A stretch of 64,000 nt of DNA from NCBI GenBank assembly GCA_036847185.1, contig DAIUAM010000012.1, positions 1 to 64,000 of the forward strand. The letters are read 5' to 3'. The notes under the pieces are model-generated. The model ran no database searches, was not told the origin of the DNA, and saw only the letters and a list, made by a program, of their open reading frames with translations. The stretch comes from UBA4738 sp002413305 (GTDB lineage: Bacteria; Actinomycetota; UBA4738). Position 1 is the first letter of the stretch; each line of letters opens with the position of its first letter. This document shows, in pieces, positions 35,634-44,096 of this stretch. The translations under genes and the position numbers were made by a program.

Positions 35634-36381
35634 GGACCCCAAGCTTCCGGGCCGCCTGCTCATCGTCGAAGGGGTTGACGGCTCGGGGAAGAGCACCCAG
35701 CTCGACCTGCTCAGCAAGTGGCTGGTCAGCCAGGGCTACGTCGTAGTGTTCAGCGAGTGGAACTCCTCCCCGATCGTGAAGAGCACCACCCGTCGCGGGA
35801 AGAAGCGGCGCCTGCTGTCACCCGTCTCCTTCAGCTTGATCCACGCGGCCGACTTCGCCGACCGGATCTACGCGCAGATCCTGCCCGCCCTGCAGGCCGG
35901 CGCGGTGGTCGTCGCGGACCGCTACGTCTACACGGCCTTCGCCCGCGACGCCGTTCGTGGCCTGGACGGGACGTGGCTCCGCAAGCTCTACTCGTTCGCG
36001 GTCAAGCCAACCCTGGCGTTCTACTTCGACGTGCCGCTGACGGAGGCCGTCCGCCGGATCACGGACGGGCGGCCGTCGTTCAAGTACTACGAGGCCGGCC
36101 TGGACCTCGACCTCAACCCGGACCCGGAGGAGTCGTTCCGGATCTACCAGGGCCTGATCCAGGCTGAATACGAGAAGCTGGTCGACGAGTTCGGCCTGGT
36201 GCGGATGGACGCAACCGAGAACCTCATCCGGCAGCAACAGCGCATGCGCGAGCTCGTTCGGCCCCATCTGCCGGGCGTGATGCGGTTCGACGGCGGGGGC
36301 GTCAGCCAGGTGCTGCAGGAGGAAGGCCTCCTGGGCCGGTACCTGCAACAGCAGGGGAAGCCGACCCGCACCCTGCCATGA
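35626..36381 (+). CDS. Thymidylate-kinase-like P-loop kinase
   Basis: The fold is that of thymidylate kinase: an intact P-loop GVDGSGKS at 16-23 (Lys22) and a DRY motif at 98-100. However, DRY is followed by VYTAFARDAVRG, not the SSxAYQG of genuine dTMP kinases, and the C-terminal 40 residues are extra. Overlap of 8 bp with ppx and the neighbouring CHAD gene suggest a nucleotide kinase linked to polyphosphate metabolism (inference), not the housekeeping enzyme. PPK2-type polyphosphate kinases share this fold class. Automatic annotation would call it tmk. Confidence 0.7.
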   Translation: MDEDPKLPGRLLIVEGVDGSGKSTQLDLLSKWLVSQGYVVVFSEWNSSPIVKSTTRRGKKRRLLSPVSFSLIHAADFADRIYAQILPALQAGAVVVADRYVYTAFARDAVRGLDGTWLRKLYSFAVKPTLAFYFDVPLTEAVRRITDGRPSFKYYEAGLDLDLNPDPEESFRIYQGLIQAEYEKLVDEFGLVRMDATENLIRQQQRMRELVRPHLPGVMRFDGGGVSQVLQEEGLLGRYLQQQGKPTRTLP

Positions 36382-36394
36382 GGAGTGCGAAGGG

Positions 36395-37174
36395 GTGACC
36401 GAGCTCCGGTTCATGGGGATCCGCCCTCCCGGCGTCGAGGACGTCGCCGTCCCCGGCCGGCTGGTGGTGGTCGAATCGACCGACGGGGTGGGGCGTTCGA
36501 CGCAGGTCCGCCTGCTGAAGGAGTGGCTCGAGGACCAGGGCTACGCGGTGCTGGACACCGGCCTGCGCCGCTCCGACCTGGCCGGACCCGGGATCGAACG
36601 GGCGAAGGAAGGCCACACGCTCGACCCGATCACCCTGAACCTATTCTACGCGACCGACTTCTGGGACAGGCTGGAGCGGCAGATCCTGCCCGCCCTCCGG
36701 GCCGGGATGGTGGTCATCGCCGACCGGTACGTGTTCTCCCTGATCGCCCGGGCCGTCGTCCGTGGCGTCGAGCTGGACTGGCTGGAGAACCTCTACGCGT
36801 TCGCGGTGGTGCCCGACTGCGTGATCTACCTCGACGTGGACGTGCAGAACCTGCTCAGCCGCATCCTTCGAAGCTCGGGGTTCGACTATTGGGAGTCGGG
36901 ACAGGACTATCTGCGCGGCCAGGACCTGTACCACAACTTCGTGCGCTACCAGGAGATGCTGCTGGCCGAGTTCCGCCAGCTGGCCGGCCGGTACGGCTTC
37001 CAGGTGGTGGACGCCCGCGGTTCGATCGCAGACACGTTCCGTTCGATGCGCCAGATCATCCAGGGCGTGGTTCGGACCATGGGCTCGGACGAAGGCGCGG
37101 TCCCGATCGCGCAGCCGTCAGTCGCCCAGGCCTCGGAGCGCCTTGGGCGTGAGAAGCCAGCGGAGGGAAGCTGA
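36395..37174 (+). CDS. Thymidylate-kinase paralogue with degenerate P-loop
   Basis: This is a paralogue of the gene just upstream, sharing layout and motifs (DRY at 110-112 followed by VFSLIARAVVRG; QILPALRAG). Its Walker A reads STDGVGRS (28-35): the first Gly is Ser28 and the catalytic Lys is Arg34. ATP binding or catalysis is therefore probably impaired, and a regulatory or heterodimer role with the intact paralogue is plausible (inference). A GTG start at 36395 follows a GGAGTGCGAAGGGG ribosome site. The gap to the first paralogue is 13 bp. The 3' end overlaps the convergent sixA gene by 57 bp. Confidence 0.72.
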   Translation: MTELRFMGIRPPGVEDVAVPGRLVVVESTDGVGRSTQVRLLKEWLEDQGYAVLDTGLRRSDLAGPGIERAKEGHTLDPITLNLFYATDFWDRLERQILPALRAGMVVIADRYVFSLIARAVVRGVELDWLENLYAFAVVPDCVIYLDVDVQNLLSRILRSSGFDYWESGQDYLRGQDLYHNFVRYQEMLLAEFRQLAGRYGFQVVDARGSIADTFRSMRQIIQGVVRTMGSDEGAVPIAQPSVAQASERLGREKPAEGS

Positions 37175-37621
37175 CCCCGGCGCCGTTCTGCCGTCCAGAC
37201 CGAGGCACGCCACCGATCCCTTCTTCATCTCGACCAACACCTTGCTCATCGAGCCCGTCAGCAGATAGGAAACGAACTCGCTGAGGTCCGGCTCGTGACC
37301 GACCATGGCGACGGACCCGCCGGTCGTCACCTTCGCCAGCAAGGCCAGCATCCGCTTCGGATCGGTGCCCGACTCGAGCTCCCGGGCCGGCTCGGGCTTC
37401 GGCCACCCGGCCTCTTCGGTCAAGAGCTTGGCGGTCTGCCAAGCGCGAACGAACGTGCTGGCCAGGTGCACGTCGACCGAAGGTACGAGCGTGCCCAGGC
37501 CGCGAGCGGCCTGCCGGAACCGCTCCTCCCCCTCGGGGCTCAGGGGCCGGCGGCTGTCGTCCGGCCATCGTTCGGCGTCCTGGTCGAAGGCGATCCCGTG
37601 GCGAACGAGGTACAGGTCCAT
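37118..37621 (-). CDS. sixA: Phosphohistidine phosphatase SixA family
   Basis: This histidine phosphatase has the RHG motif Arg7-His8-Gly9 near the N-terminus and the second catalytic His109 in VGHEPD. At 167 aa it fits the compact SixA type, which removes phosphate from phosphohistidine proteins. In mycobacteria a related domain is fused to a Nudix hydrolase (MutT1); here a Nudix gene is 2 kb away. It sits 9 bp downstream of the CYTH-CHAD gene, in the same operon, and its end overlaps the kinase paralogue on the other strand. Confidence 0.87.
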   Translation of the reverse strand: MDLYLVRHGIAFDQDAERWPDDSRRPLSPEGEERFRQAARGLGTLVPSVDVHLASTFVRAWQTAKLLTEEAGWPKPEPARELESGTDPKRMLALLAKVTTGGSVAMVGHEPDLSEFVSYLLTGSMSKVLVEMKKGSVACLGLDGRTAPGSASLRWLLTPKALRGLGD

Positions 37622-37630
37622 GCTGCCCGG

Positions 37631-39415
37631 TCAGCTCCCGGGGACGGGTGGTTCGGCCGCCGGGATGGTCGCCGGCTCAACCGGCGCCGCGGAGCTGCCG
37701 TCCGAAACCTCGGGGACCACCGGAGGCGGGACGGGAGCGAGTCGAACCCGGGGGACCACCTGCCGGGAGGCCGCGGCGGCGTGCGAGCGGGCGGCCATGG
37801 CCGTGCGAAGCCGTTTCCAGCGCTTCGGCAGCCGTCCGAACGGCTTCCCGAAGGACCTGCGGAGCTCGACGGCGTGGTGCGCGTACCACTCGGCCATCTC
37901 CCCCATGGCGAAGACGGCTTCGGGCGGGAGCGCCAGGTCCGGGGTCGAGGCCAGTGTCCGGAGCCGCTCGATCGCCACCTGAGCATCCTGGTGTTCCCCG
38001 AGCACGTCCTGCAGGACGACCAACCGGCGGATGACGTCGCGGGCCGGCTGCCCGTAGAGATCGGTCACGGCCTCCAGCGCGTAGCGGAGCTTCTTGCACC
38101 GGATCCGCAGCTTGTGGAAGGCCGGCGGCGGCGACCCGGGCTCCAGGCTGCGTCCGCCCTCGCGGACCTCGCGGTACCTCGCACGGACCACATCCGGGAC
38201 GGCCGCCAGGGCCGGTGCGACCGATGCGGGGACCCGCCGGAGGGGGCCGCGCCGCAGTAACGAGGCGAACCCCTCCACCAGCCGGTCGTACCGGCGGGAG
38301 TCCAGGCCCTCGATCAGCTCCCGGCGAGCCAGGACCCGCCGCTGTTCCAGGATCGCCACGAGCGCACCCAGCGCGCCGAAGTCCCCCGGCTCGCGTTCGG
38401 CGTCCCATCGCCGTGTCTGTTCGATCTGCACGTCCAGGTCCCGCACCGCGCCGAGCAGCCCGGCCAGCCAGCGCAGCTCGTCCTGCAGGCGCACCCTCCG
38501 GACGGGGACGACGTCCGAGAAGATGCCCATGAGCGCGCGGAGGCGCCGTACGGCCACCCGCATGTCGTGGAGTTCCTCAGGGTCGTCGCCGAGGCGGGTA
38601 CCCGGTTCGTGCGCGAGCGCGTCCGCGAAGTGCCGGCGGAGCACCGCGAAGACCAGCGCACCGACGGAACCCTCCGGGTCGACCGTGGTCGGGCCCAGGT
38701 CCCGCGGCGCCGGAACCTCGAGCCCGCACGCCAGGAACCCGGCTTCGTACTTCGACAGTCCGGCAGGCTGAAGGCCGCACTCACGCCGCATCCGGTCGAC
38801 GAACCCCTGGATCTCGGGCCGCGAGGGATCGCCGACCTCGACCTCCACCCGCCGGAGCCGGGCGGGCTCGGTCACGCCGTCCAAGCCGATCACGGTGCGG
38901 TCCATGGCGACCTCCCCGGTCTGGGTCCCCTCGAGCTGCAAGAGGTAGACCTGACGGTGGGTCCGAACCTCGAACAGCCGCCGGAGCGGCCGGCGGCCGG
39001 CGATGTCGCGAACCCGCCTCCCGACCTCCCCGTCGCTCTGGATCAACGCCGTCGGGTCGGGAACGGCGAGGGCCTCGGTCAGCTCGGCGCGTTGCCGAAG
39101 CCCTTCGTCCTGCCCTCCCCGCGCCTTCAGGGTGGCTTCGGCATTCCGTCCCGTTCGCCGGATCCGAAGCGTCCGTCCGGCCCGGTGGATCCGAAGATCG
39201 GCGGTGTCGTAGTACACGTCGACGTGGCTGCGCGTCCTGCCGGGCACCAGGTGGATCGGACCGCCCTCGAGCCGTCCCAGCCATCGCTGCATGGGGGCGA
39301 GGTGGACGGCATCGAATTGCCATTCGCGCTCGACGCCGGCCGGTCCGGGCGGATCCCCAGCGCCGGCAAGGGAAGAACGTCGCGGCGCCATACCGGGAAG
39401 GATAGTTCGGTTCAC
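37631..39415 (-). CDS. CYTH and CHAD domain protein
   Basis: Residues about 28-225 form a CYTH (triphosphate tunnel metalloenzyme) domain with EREWQF at its start, YYDTADLRI, LRIRR, TLKAR and LSKYEAGF. Residues about 240-525 form a CHAD domain, a helical bundle with conserved His and basic residues (LHDMRVAVRRLRALM, FHKLRIRCKKLRYALE). CHAD domains bind polyphosphate and CYTH domains hydrolyse triphosphates, so this protein likely acts on or at polyphosphate granules. The last 60 residues are a Pro/Ala/Val-rich tail. ATG at 39391 is an alternative start. Confidence 0.9.
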   Translation of the reverse strand: MNRTILPGMAPRRSSLAGAGDPPGPAGVEREWQFDAVHLAPMQRWLGRLEGGPIHLVPGRTRSHVDVYYDTADLRIHRAGRTLRIRRTGRNAEATLKARGGQDEGLRQRAELTEALAVPDPTALIQSDGEVGRRVRDIAGRRPLRRLFEVRTHRQVYLLQLEGTQTGEVAMDRTVIGLDGVTEPARLRRVEVEVGDPSRPEIQGFVDRMRRECGLQPAGLSKYEAGFLACGLEVPAPRDLGPTTVDPEGSVGALVFAVLRRHFADALAHEPGTRLGDDPEELHDMRVAVRRLRALMGIFSDVVPVRRVRLQDELRWLAGLLGAVRDLDVQIEQTRRWDAEREPGDFGALGALVAILEQRRVLARRELIEGLDSRRYDRLVEGFASLLRRGPLRRVPASVAPALAAVPDVVRARYREVREGGRSLEPGSPPPAFHKLRIRCKKLRYALEAVTDLYGQPARDVIRRLVVLQDVLGEHQDAQVAIERLRTLASTPDLALPPEAVFAMGEMAEWYAHHAVELRRSFGKPFGRLPKRWKRLRTAMAARSHAAAASRQVVPRVRLAPVPPPVVPEVSDGSSAAPVEPATIPAAEPPVPGS

Positions 39416-39467
39416 GTGGGGGGCGCGGCCCGGATGCCACCCCTCACCGGCCGGGTATCGTCGCGGG

Positions 39468-39911
39468 ATGAGCCAGGAGACCGTACAGGCGGCCGGGGGG
39501 GCCGTGTGGCGGCCGGGACCGGGCGGGACCGTCGAGATCGCGCTGGTCCACCGCCCCCGCTACGACGACTGGAGCCTGCCCAAGGGCAAGCTGCTCCCCG
39601 ACGAGAACCATGCCGACGGTGCCCTCCGCGAGGTCGAAGAGGAGACCGGCATGCGATGCCGCCTGGGCCGATACCTGGGCGACAGCTCGTACTCGGACCG
39701 AAAGGGACGACGCAAGGTGGTCCGCTACTGGGAGATGGTCCCGTTGGACGGGGCCTTCCGGCCGAACGCCGAGGTCGACGAGCTCCGCTGGCTGTCCCCG
39801 GACGAGGCGCTCGATCTCCTGTCCTACGACCACGACCGCCACATCCTCGAGCGGCTGTCCACCATCGGTCCCTCCGAGAGCGACCTGCTCGACCGTCATG
39901 AGGCCCCATAG
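39468..39911 (+). CDS. Nudix hydrolase
   Basis: The Nudix box is complete: GKLLPDE followed by ALREVEEETGM (about 40-62), with the metal-binding REVEEE glutamates. The N-terminal strand AAGGAVWRPG and the WSLPKGKL entry resemble the MutT1/diadenosine polyphosphate-type Nudix proteins. The ATG at 39468 gives 147 aa; the longer upstream frame is antisense to the CYTH-CHAD start. It is divergent from the CYTH-CHAD-sixA operon with a gap of only 52 bp, so shared control is likely. Substrate may be a nucleoside oligophosphate (inference). Confidence 0.9.
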   Translation: MSQETVQAAGGAVWRPGPGGTVEIALVHRPRYDDWSLPKGKLLPDENHADGALREVEEETGMRCRLGRYLGDSSYSDRKGRRKVVRYWEMVPLDGAFRPNAEVDELRWLSPDEALDLLSYDHDRHILERLSTIGPSESDLLDRHEAP

Positions 39912-40036
39912 GCAGTCCGTCTCCACCCTGCCGGGATCCGTACGGAGACGCGTTACAGGTTGTTGTCCCGAGCGTGACCTCTTGGTAGGTTCGGGCTCGC
40001 GCCGCGTCCACGCCATCGGCTTCGGGAGGCTTCTTC

Positions 40037-40930
40037 GTGCTCACATGGTTCCAGGCCATCGTCATGGGCCTGCTGCAGGGCGTGACCGAGCTGTTCCCCA
40101 TCTCCAGCCTGGGGCATTCCGTGATCATCCCCTCGCTGATCCCCGGGTGGCACGGCCTGGCGCACGCGCAGTCGCAGCCCGAATCGTTCTTCCTGGCCTT
40201 CCTGGTCACGCTGCACGTGGGGACGGCCATCGCATTGCTGATCTTCTTCAGGAATGAGTGGAAGCGGATCATCGCCGCGTTCTTCCGTTCGATCCGCACG
40301 CGGAAGGTCGAGACCAGCGACGAACGCCTCGCCTGGCTCCTGGTGGTGGCCACGATCCCCGCGGGCATCACGGGCGTCCTGCTCGAACACGCCTTCCGGG
40401 TGGTCTTCGCCAAGCCGCTGGCGGCCTCGATCTTCCTCATGGTCAATGGGGTGATCCTCCTGGCCGGCGAACGCTACCGGCGCCGGGCCGAGGTCCGGGA
40501 GGTCGCCGTCCGCCACGGCACCAAGGCGGGCACCGACGTCCGCCGGCTGGAGACCCTCGAGTACAAGGAGGCCGGCCTCGTCGGCGTCGCACAGGTCGCC
40601 GCGCTCCTGGCCGGCATCAGCCGGTCCGGCATCACGATGGTGGCCGGACTGGTCCGGGGGCTGAACCACGAGGACGCCGCCAGGTTCTCCTTCCTGCTGG
40701 CCACGCCCATCATCCTCGCGGCGGGCGTGTACAAGATCCCCGACCTCCTGGATCCGAAGTGGCACAGCATCCGGGCCCAGGCCATCGTGGGCGGGGTGGT
40801 GGCCGGGGCCGCGGCGTACCTGTCGGTGAAGTTCCTGATCCGCTACTTCCAGACCCGGACGCTGACCCCGTTCGCCATCTACTGCCTGGTGTTCGGCGCG
40901 GCCATGGTCGTCCGGTTCGCGGCCTTCTGA
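40037..40930 (+). CDS. uppP: Undecaprenyl-diphosphatase
   Basis: UppP (BacA) recycles undecaprenyl diphosphate, the lipid carrier of cell-wall synthesis, and confers bacitracin tolerance. The catalytic region QGVTELFPISSLGHS (14-28) contains Glu18 and His27; the second motif GISRSGITM contains the Arg. About eight membrane helices are present. A short cytoplasmic insertion (about 150-175) separates the halves. The third serine of the usual PISSSGH is Leu25 here, a modest deviation. The GTG start is right before the first helix; length 297 aa is normal. Confidence 0.93.
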   Translation: MLTWFQAIVMGLLQGVTELFPISSLGHSVIIPSLIPGWHGLAHAQSQPESFFLAFLVTLHVGTAIALLIFFRNEWKRIIAAFFRSIRTRKVETSDERLAWLLVVATIPAGITGVLLEHAFRVVFAKPLAASIFLMVNGVILLAGERYRRRAEVREVAVRHGTKAGTDVRRLETLEYKEAGLVGVAQVAALLAGISRSGITMVAGLVRGLNHEDAARFSFLLATPIILAAGVYKIPDLLDPKWHSIRAQAIVGGVVAGAAAYLSVKFLIRYFQTRTLTPFAIYCLVFGAAMVVRFAAF

Positions 40931-40991
40931 GCCCGCCCCCCGACCAACGACCGCGTGCCACCGGCGGGCGGCCCCCGTACCATTGGGCCCC

Positions 40992-41783
40992 ATGTATCAA
41001 TGGATGGTGTTCGTCCATATCGTTGGCGTGCTGGGCTTCCTCGCCGCCCACGGGGTCTCCATCGCGGTCCTGTTCCGTCTTCGGACCGAACGCGACCCTG
41101 TCAAGGTCAACGACCTGATGGCCCTCTCGGTGGCGTCCATCCGGGCCTTCTACATCTCGTTCGCGATCCTGTTGGCCGGTGGCATCACGGCCGCCTTCCT
41201 TGGGCACCTGTGGAACCAGACGTGGATCTGGGGGGCCATCGGCATCCTGGTCGTGGTCACCCTCGCCATGTACGCGATCGCTTCCCCGTACTACAAGCGG
41301 ATCCGGTTCATCTCCCGGGCGATCGCCGGCGGCTCGGAGGCCGTCACCCGCGAGCAGTTCGACGGCGTCCTGGGCTCCGGGCGGCCGATGACGGTGGCGA
41401 TCATCGGGTTCGTCGGCCTCCTGGCCATCGTGTACCTCATGGTCCTCAAGCCGACCCTCGGCCAGAGCGCGGCGGCGGCGGGTTCGAAGCTGCCGAAGAC
41501 GACCATTCAGATCACGGCGAAGAACGTCGCCTTCGACACCAGCTCGCTCACCGCGCCCGCGTCCACGGCGTTCACCATCGGGTTCGACAACGAGGACGGC
41601 GGCACGGCCCACAACGTGGCGATCTACACGGACCGATCGGCGGGTACGGTCCTGTTCCGCGGTGACCTCGTCACCGGGCCGAAGGCGGTGGTCTACCACG
41701 TGCCGGCGCTGCAGGCCGGGTCGTACTTCTTCCGCTGCGACGTGCACCCAACCTCCATGACCGGGACCCTCACGGTCCCCTAG
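40992..41783 (+). CDS. Membrane protein with C-terminal cupredoxin domain
   Basis: Residues 1-155 have four membrane helices in a DUF2269-like arrangement (HIVGVLGFLAAHGVS at the start). Residues 165-263 form a cupredoxin with the complete type 1 copper set His207, Cys249, His252 and Met256 (HNVAIY and FRCDVHPTSMTG). The copper domain should face outside. The ATG at 40992 is preferred to the TTG at 40983. It stands 7 bp before the UspA-Rieske gene, so a copper protein, a Rieske protein and a flavin reductase form one likely electron-transfer operon (inference). Confidence 0.8.
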   Translation: MYQWMVFVHIVGVLGFLAAHGVSIAVLFRLRTERDPVKVNDLMALSVASIRAFYISFAILLAGGITAAFLGHLWNQTWIWGAIGILVVVTLAMYAIASPYYKRIRFISRAIAGGSEAVTREQFDGVLGSGRPMTVAIIGFVGLLAIVYLMVLKPTLGQSAAAAGSKLPKTTIQITAKNVAFDTSSLTAPASTAFTIGFDNEDGGTAHNVAIYTDRSAGTVLFRGDLVTGPKAVVYHVPALQAGSYFFRCDVHPTSMTGTLTVP

Positions 41784-41790
41784 CGCCGCC

Positions 41791-42834
41791 GTGGCATACA
41801 AGACCGTGGTCGTCGGCACCGACGGCTCCATCACGGCCACCGCCGCCCGGGACGCCGCGATCCGCCTGGTGAAGCGGACGCGCGGAAGGCTGGTCAGCGT
41901 GTCGGCGTTCGGACCGCCCAGGATCACCCGTCAGATGGCCGAGGGATTCGTCGAACGCGCTCGCAGGGCGGCCGAGCGGCAGGGCGTCGAAGCCGTCGCC
42001 GAGCTCACCACCGCGGACCCCACCGAGGCCATCCTCGCCGCCGCGGAGCGACATGAGGCTGACCTGATCGTCGTGGGGAACAAGGGCATGGGCGATGCAG
42101 CCCGGTTCAAGCTGGCCAGCGTGCCGGACCGCATCGCCCACGCGGCTCTGTGCGACGTGCTGATCATCGATACCACCCACAAGGCACGCTCCGGCCGGAG
42201 GCCGGACCGGGGCTGGAAGAAGATCCTGGTCGGCACCGACGGCTCCCCGACCGCGGCGGAGGCCGTCCGGCTGGCCTTCGAGCTGGCGGTGGTGCTCCGG
42301 GGCACCGTCTATCTCGTGTACGTGGGCGATCCGATCGTGGGGGCCATCGTCCTGGAGGAGGTAGCCGGCGGCGGGCCGGTTCGCATCAACCTCGAACCCC
42401 GCGTAGTCCAGGGCGATCCCGCCGATCAGATCTGCGCGATCGCCGAGACCGAGGATATCGACCTGGTGATCGTGGGGAACCGGGGGATGTCGGGCGCGCG
42501 CCGCTACTTCCTCGGTTCGGTGCCGAACGAGGTCGCCCACCGGGGACCGGCCGACGTGCTGATCGTCAAGACCACCGGCCGGACGCTTGACGATATCGAG
42601 CCCGGCCACGGCGGGGTGGTCGACGTGGGCGGGAGGCGGCTGGCGGTGTTCCGGGACGAGGAGGGACGCGTGCACGCGGTCTCCCCCCGCTGCACCCATA
42701 TGGGCTGCACGGTCGATTGGAACGACGCCGAGCGAACCTGGGATTGCCCATGCCACGGTTCGCGGTACGACTCGAACGGCGTGGTCCTCCAGGGGCCGGC
42801 CGAGAAGGACCTGGCCCCCCAGGACGTGGGATGA
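41791..42834 (+). CDS. UspA-UspA-Rieske fusion protein
   Basis: Two universal-stress-protein domains (3-128 and 143-262) precede a Rieske [2Fe-2S] domain (270-345). The second UspA has the ATP-binding pattern G229-x2-G232-x9-GS243; in the first the second Gly is Ala109. The Rieske motifs are CTHMGC (301-306) and CPCHGS (319-324), which supply Cys301, His303, Cys319 and His322 as ligands. Cys306 and Cys321 can form the disulfide seen in high-potential cytochrome-bc-type Rieske proteins. No signal peptide is present, so it is cytoplasmic. The reductase gene overlaps by 4 bp and is the natural electron partner. Confidence 0.88.
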   Translation: MAYKTVVVGTDGSITATAARDAAIRLVKRTRGRLVSVSAFGPPRITRQMAEGFVERARRAAERQGVEAVAELTTADPTEAILAAAERHEADLIVVGNKGMGDAARFKLASVPDRIAHAALCDVLIIDTTHKARSGRRPDRGWKKILVGTDGSPTAAEAVRLAFELAVVLRGTVYLVYVGDPIVGAIVLEEVAGGGPVRINLEPRVVQGDPADQICAIAETEDIDLVIVGNRGMSGARRYFLGSVPNEVAHRGPADVLIVKTTGRTLDDIEPGHGGVVDVGGRRLAVFRDEEGRVHAVSPRCTHMGCTVDWNDAERTWDCPCHGSRYDSNGVVLQGPAEKDLAPQDVG

Positions 42835-44084
42835 CCACCGGCGACCCCATCGTCATCGTGGGAGCCGCCCTGACCGGCGGGACGGCGGCCGCCGCCCTTC
42901 GCCATGAAGGGTTCGACGGGCCGATCACGCTGATCGGGGCCGAACCCCGCCACCCCTACGAGCGGCCGCCCCTCTCGAAGTCGCTCCTGCGCGGGGAAAC
43001 CCCGTTCGACGAGGCGCTGGTCAACCCGGAGGCGTCCTACGCGGACGAGGGGATCGAGCTCCGGCTCGGGATGCGGGCCACGGCGATCGACCCCCGGCGC
43101 CGGCGGGTCACGATGCACGACGGCGAGGAGGTCCCGTTCGAGCGGCTCCTCCTGGCCACGGGTGCCCGCAACCGACGCTTCCCGATCCCGGGTCTCGACC
43201 TCCCCGGGGTCCATGCCCTGCGGACCGTCGAGGAGTGCGAGGCGATCCGGGCCGACGCCGACTCCGGGAGCCGGGCGGTGGTCGCCGGGATGGGGTTCAT
43301 CGGCTCGGAGGTGGCCGCCTCGCTGCGGCGACTGGGCGTGGAGGTCACGGCCATCGACGGCGGCGCGGTTCCCCTGGAGCGCGTCCTGGGGCCCGAGGTA
43401 GGGCGGGTCCTGGCCGGCATCCACCGGGACCATGGCGTCCGGCTGGTGTCGAACGACCGCCTCCGGGCGTTCGAAGGGAGCGGGAGAGTCGAATGCGCCG
43501 TCACCGCGAGCGGCGAGCGGCTGGGGGGCGACTTCGCGGTGGTCGGACTGGGGGTCGAACCGGCCACCGAGCTGGCGGTGGCGGCCGGCCTCCAGGTCGA
43601 CAACGGCATCCTGGTCGACGCTCGGTTCCGGACCAGCGAGGAGGGCATCTTCGCGGCCGGCGACGTCGCGAACCTCGACCATCCGCTGTTCGGCCGCAGG
43701 CTGCGGGTCGAACACTGGCAGAACGCCCGCAAGCAGGGGCGGGCGGCGGCCCTGGCCATGCTCGGCGCGGGCGCGCCGTTCGACGAGGTGCCCTGGTTCT
43801 GGAGCGACCAATACGACCACAACATCCAGTACGCGGGCCACCACACCGAGTGGGACGACTTCGTGGTCCGGGGAAGCCTGGACGACCGGAGTTTCCTGGG
43901 TTTCTACCGCAAGGATGGCCGCGTGCAGAGTGTGGTCGGGATGAACCGGGGGTCCGACGTCCTGCAGGCCGCCGCCCTGATCCGGTCCGGCGGCCTCGCC
44001 GACCCCGACCTCCTGCGCGACGACGACCTCCCGGTGCGTTCGCTGGGCGGCGCCGAGGCTGCCCACGGAGGCCCCCACCCGTAG
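42831..44084 (+). CDS. FAD-dependent ferredoxin-reductase-like oxidoreductase
   Basis: This is an AIF/ferredoxin-reductase-type flavoprotein. The FAD Rossmann motif VIVGAALTGGTAAAAL is at 8-23, PYERPPLSK follows, and the NAD(P)H motif VVAGMGFIGSEVAASL is near 148-163. The ATG-type FAD motif (LLLATGARNRR) and GIFAAGDVA complete the fold. A C-terminal reductase domain (about 320-405) follows. Length is 417 aa. The ATGA overlap with the UspA-Rieske gene suggests that it passes electrons from NAD(P)H to the Rieske cluster, as in dioxygenase systems. Confidence 0.9.
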   Translation: MTTGDPIVIVGAALTGGTAAAALRHEGFDGPITLIGAEPRHPYERPPLSKSLLRGETPFDEALVNPEASYADEGIELRLGMRATAIDPRRRRVTMHDGEEVPFERLLLATGARNRRFPIPGLDLPGVHALRTVEECEAIRADADSGSRAVVAGMGFIGSEVAASLRRLGVEVTAIDGGAVPLERVLGPEVGRVLAGIHRDHGVRLVSNDRLRAFEGSGRVECAVTASGERLGGDFAVVGLGVEPATELAVAAGLQVDNGILVDARFRTSEEGIFAAGDVANLDHPLFGRRLRVEHWQNARKQGRAAALAMLGAGAPFDEVPWFWSDQYDHNIQYAGHHTEWDDFVVRGSLDDRSFLGFYRKDGRVQSVVGMNRGSDVLQAAALIRSGGLADPDLLRDDDLPVRSLGGAEAAHGGPHP

Positions 44085-44096
44085 ACTGAAGACGCC

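Noticed and set aside
35626..36381. Housekeeping dTMP kinase (tmk)
   Set aside because: The nucleotide-binding motif after DRY differs from true dTMP kinases and the context is phosphate metabolism. The question remains open until the rest of the genome is searched for tmk.
40931..40969. GCCCGCC/GGCGGGC hairpin after uppP as a terminator
   Set aside because: The loop is 25 bases long and no T-run follows, so it is not convincing as an intrinsic terminator.
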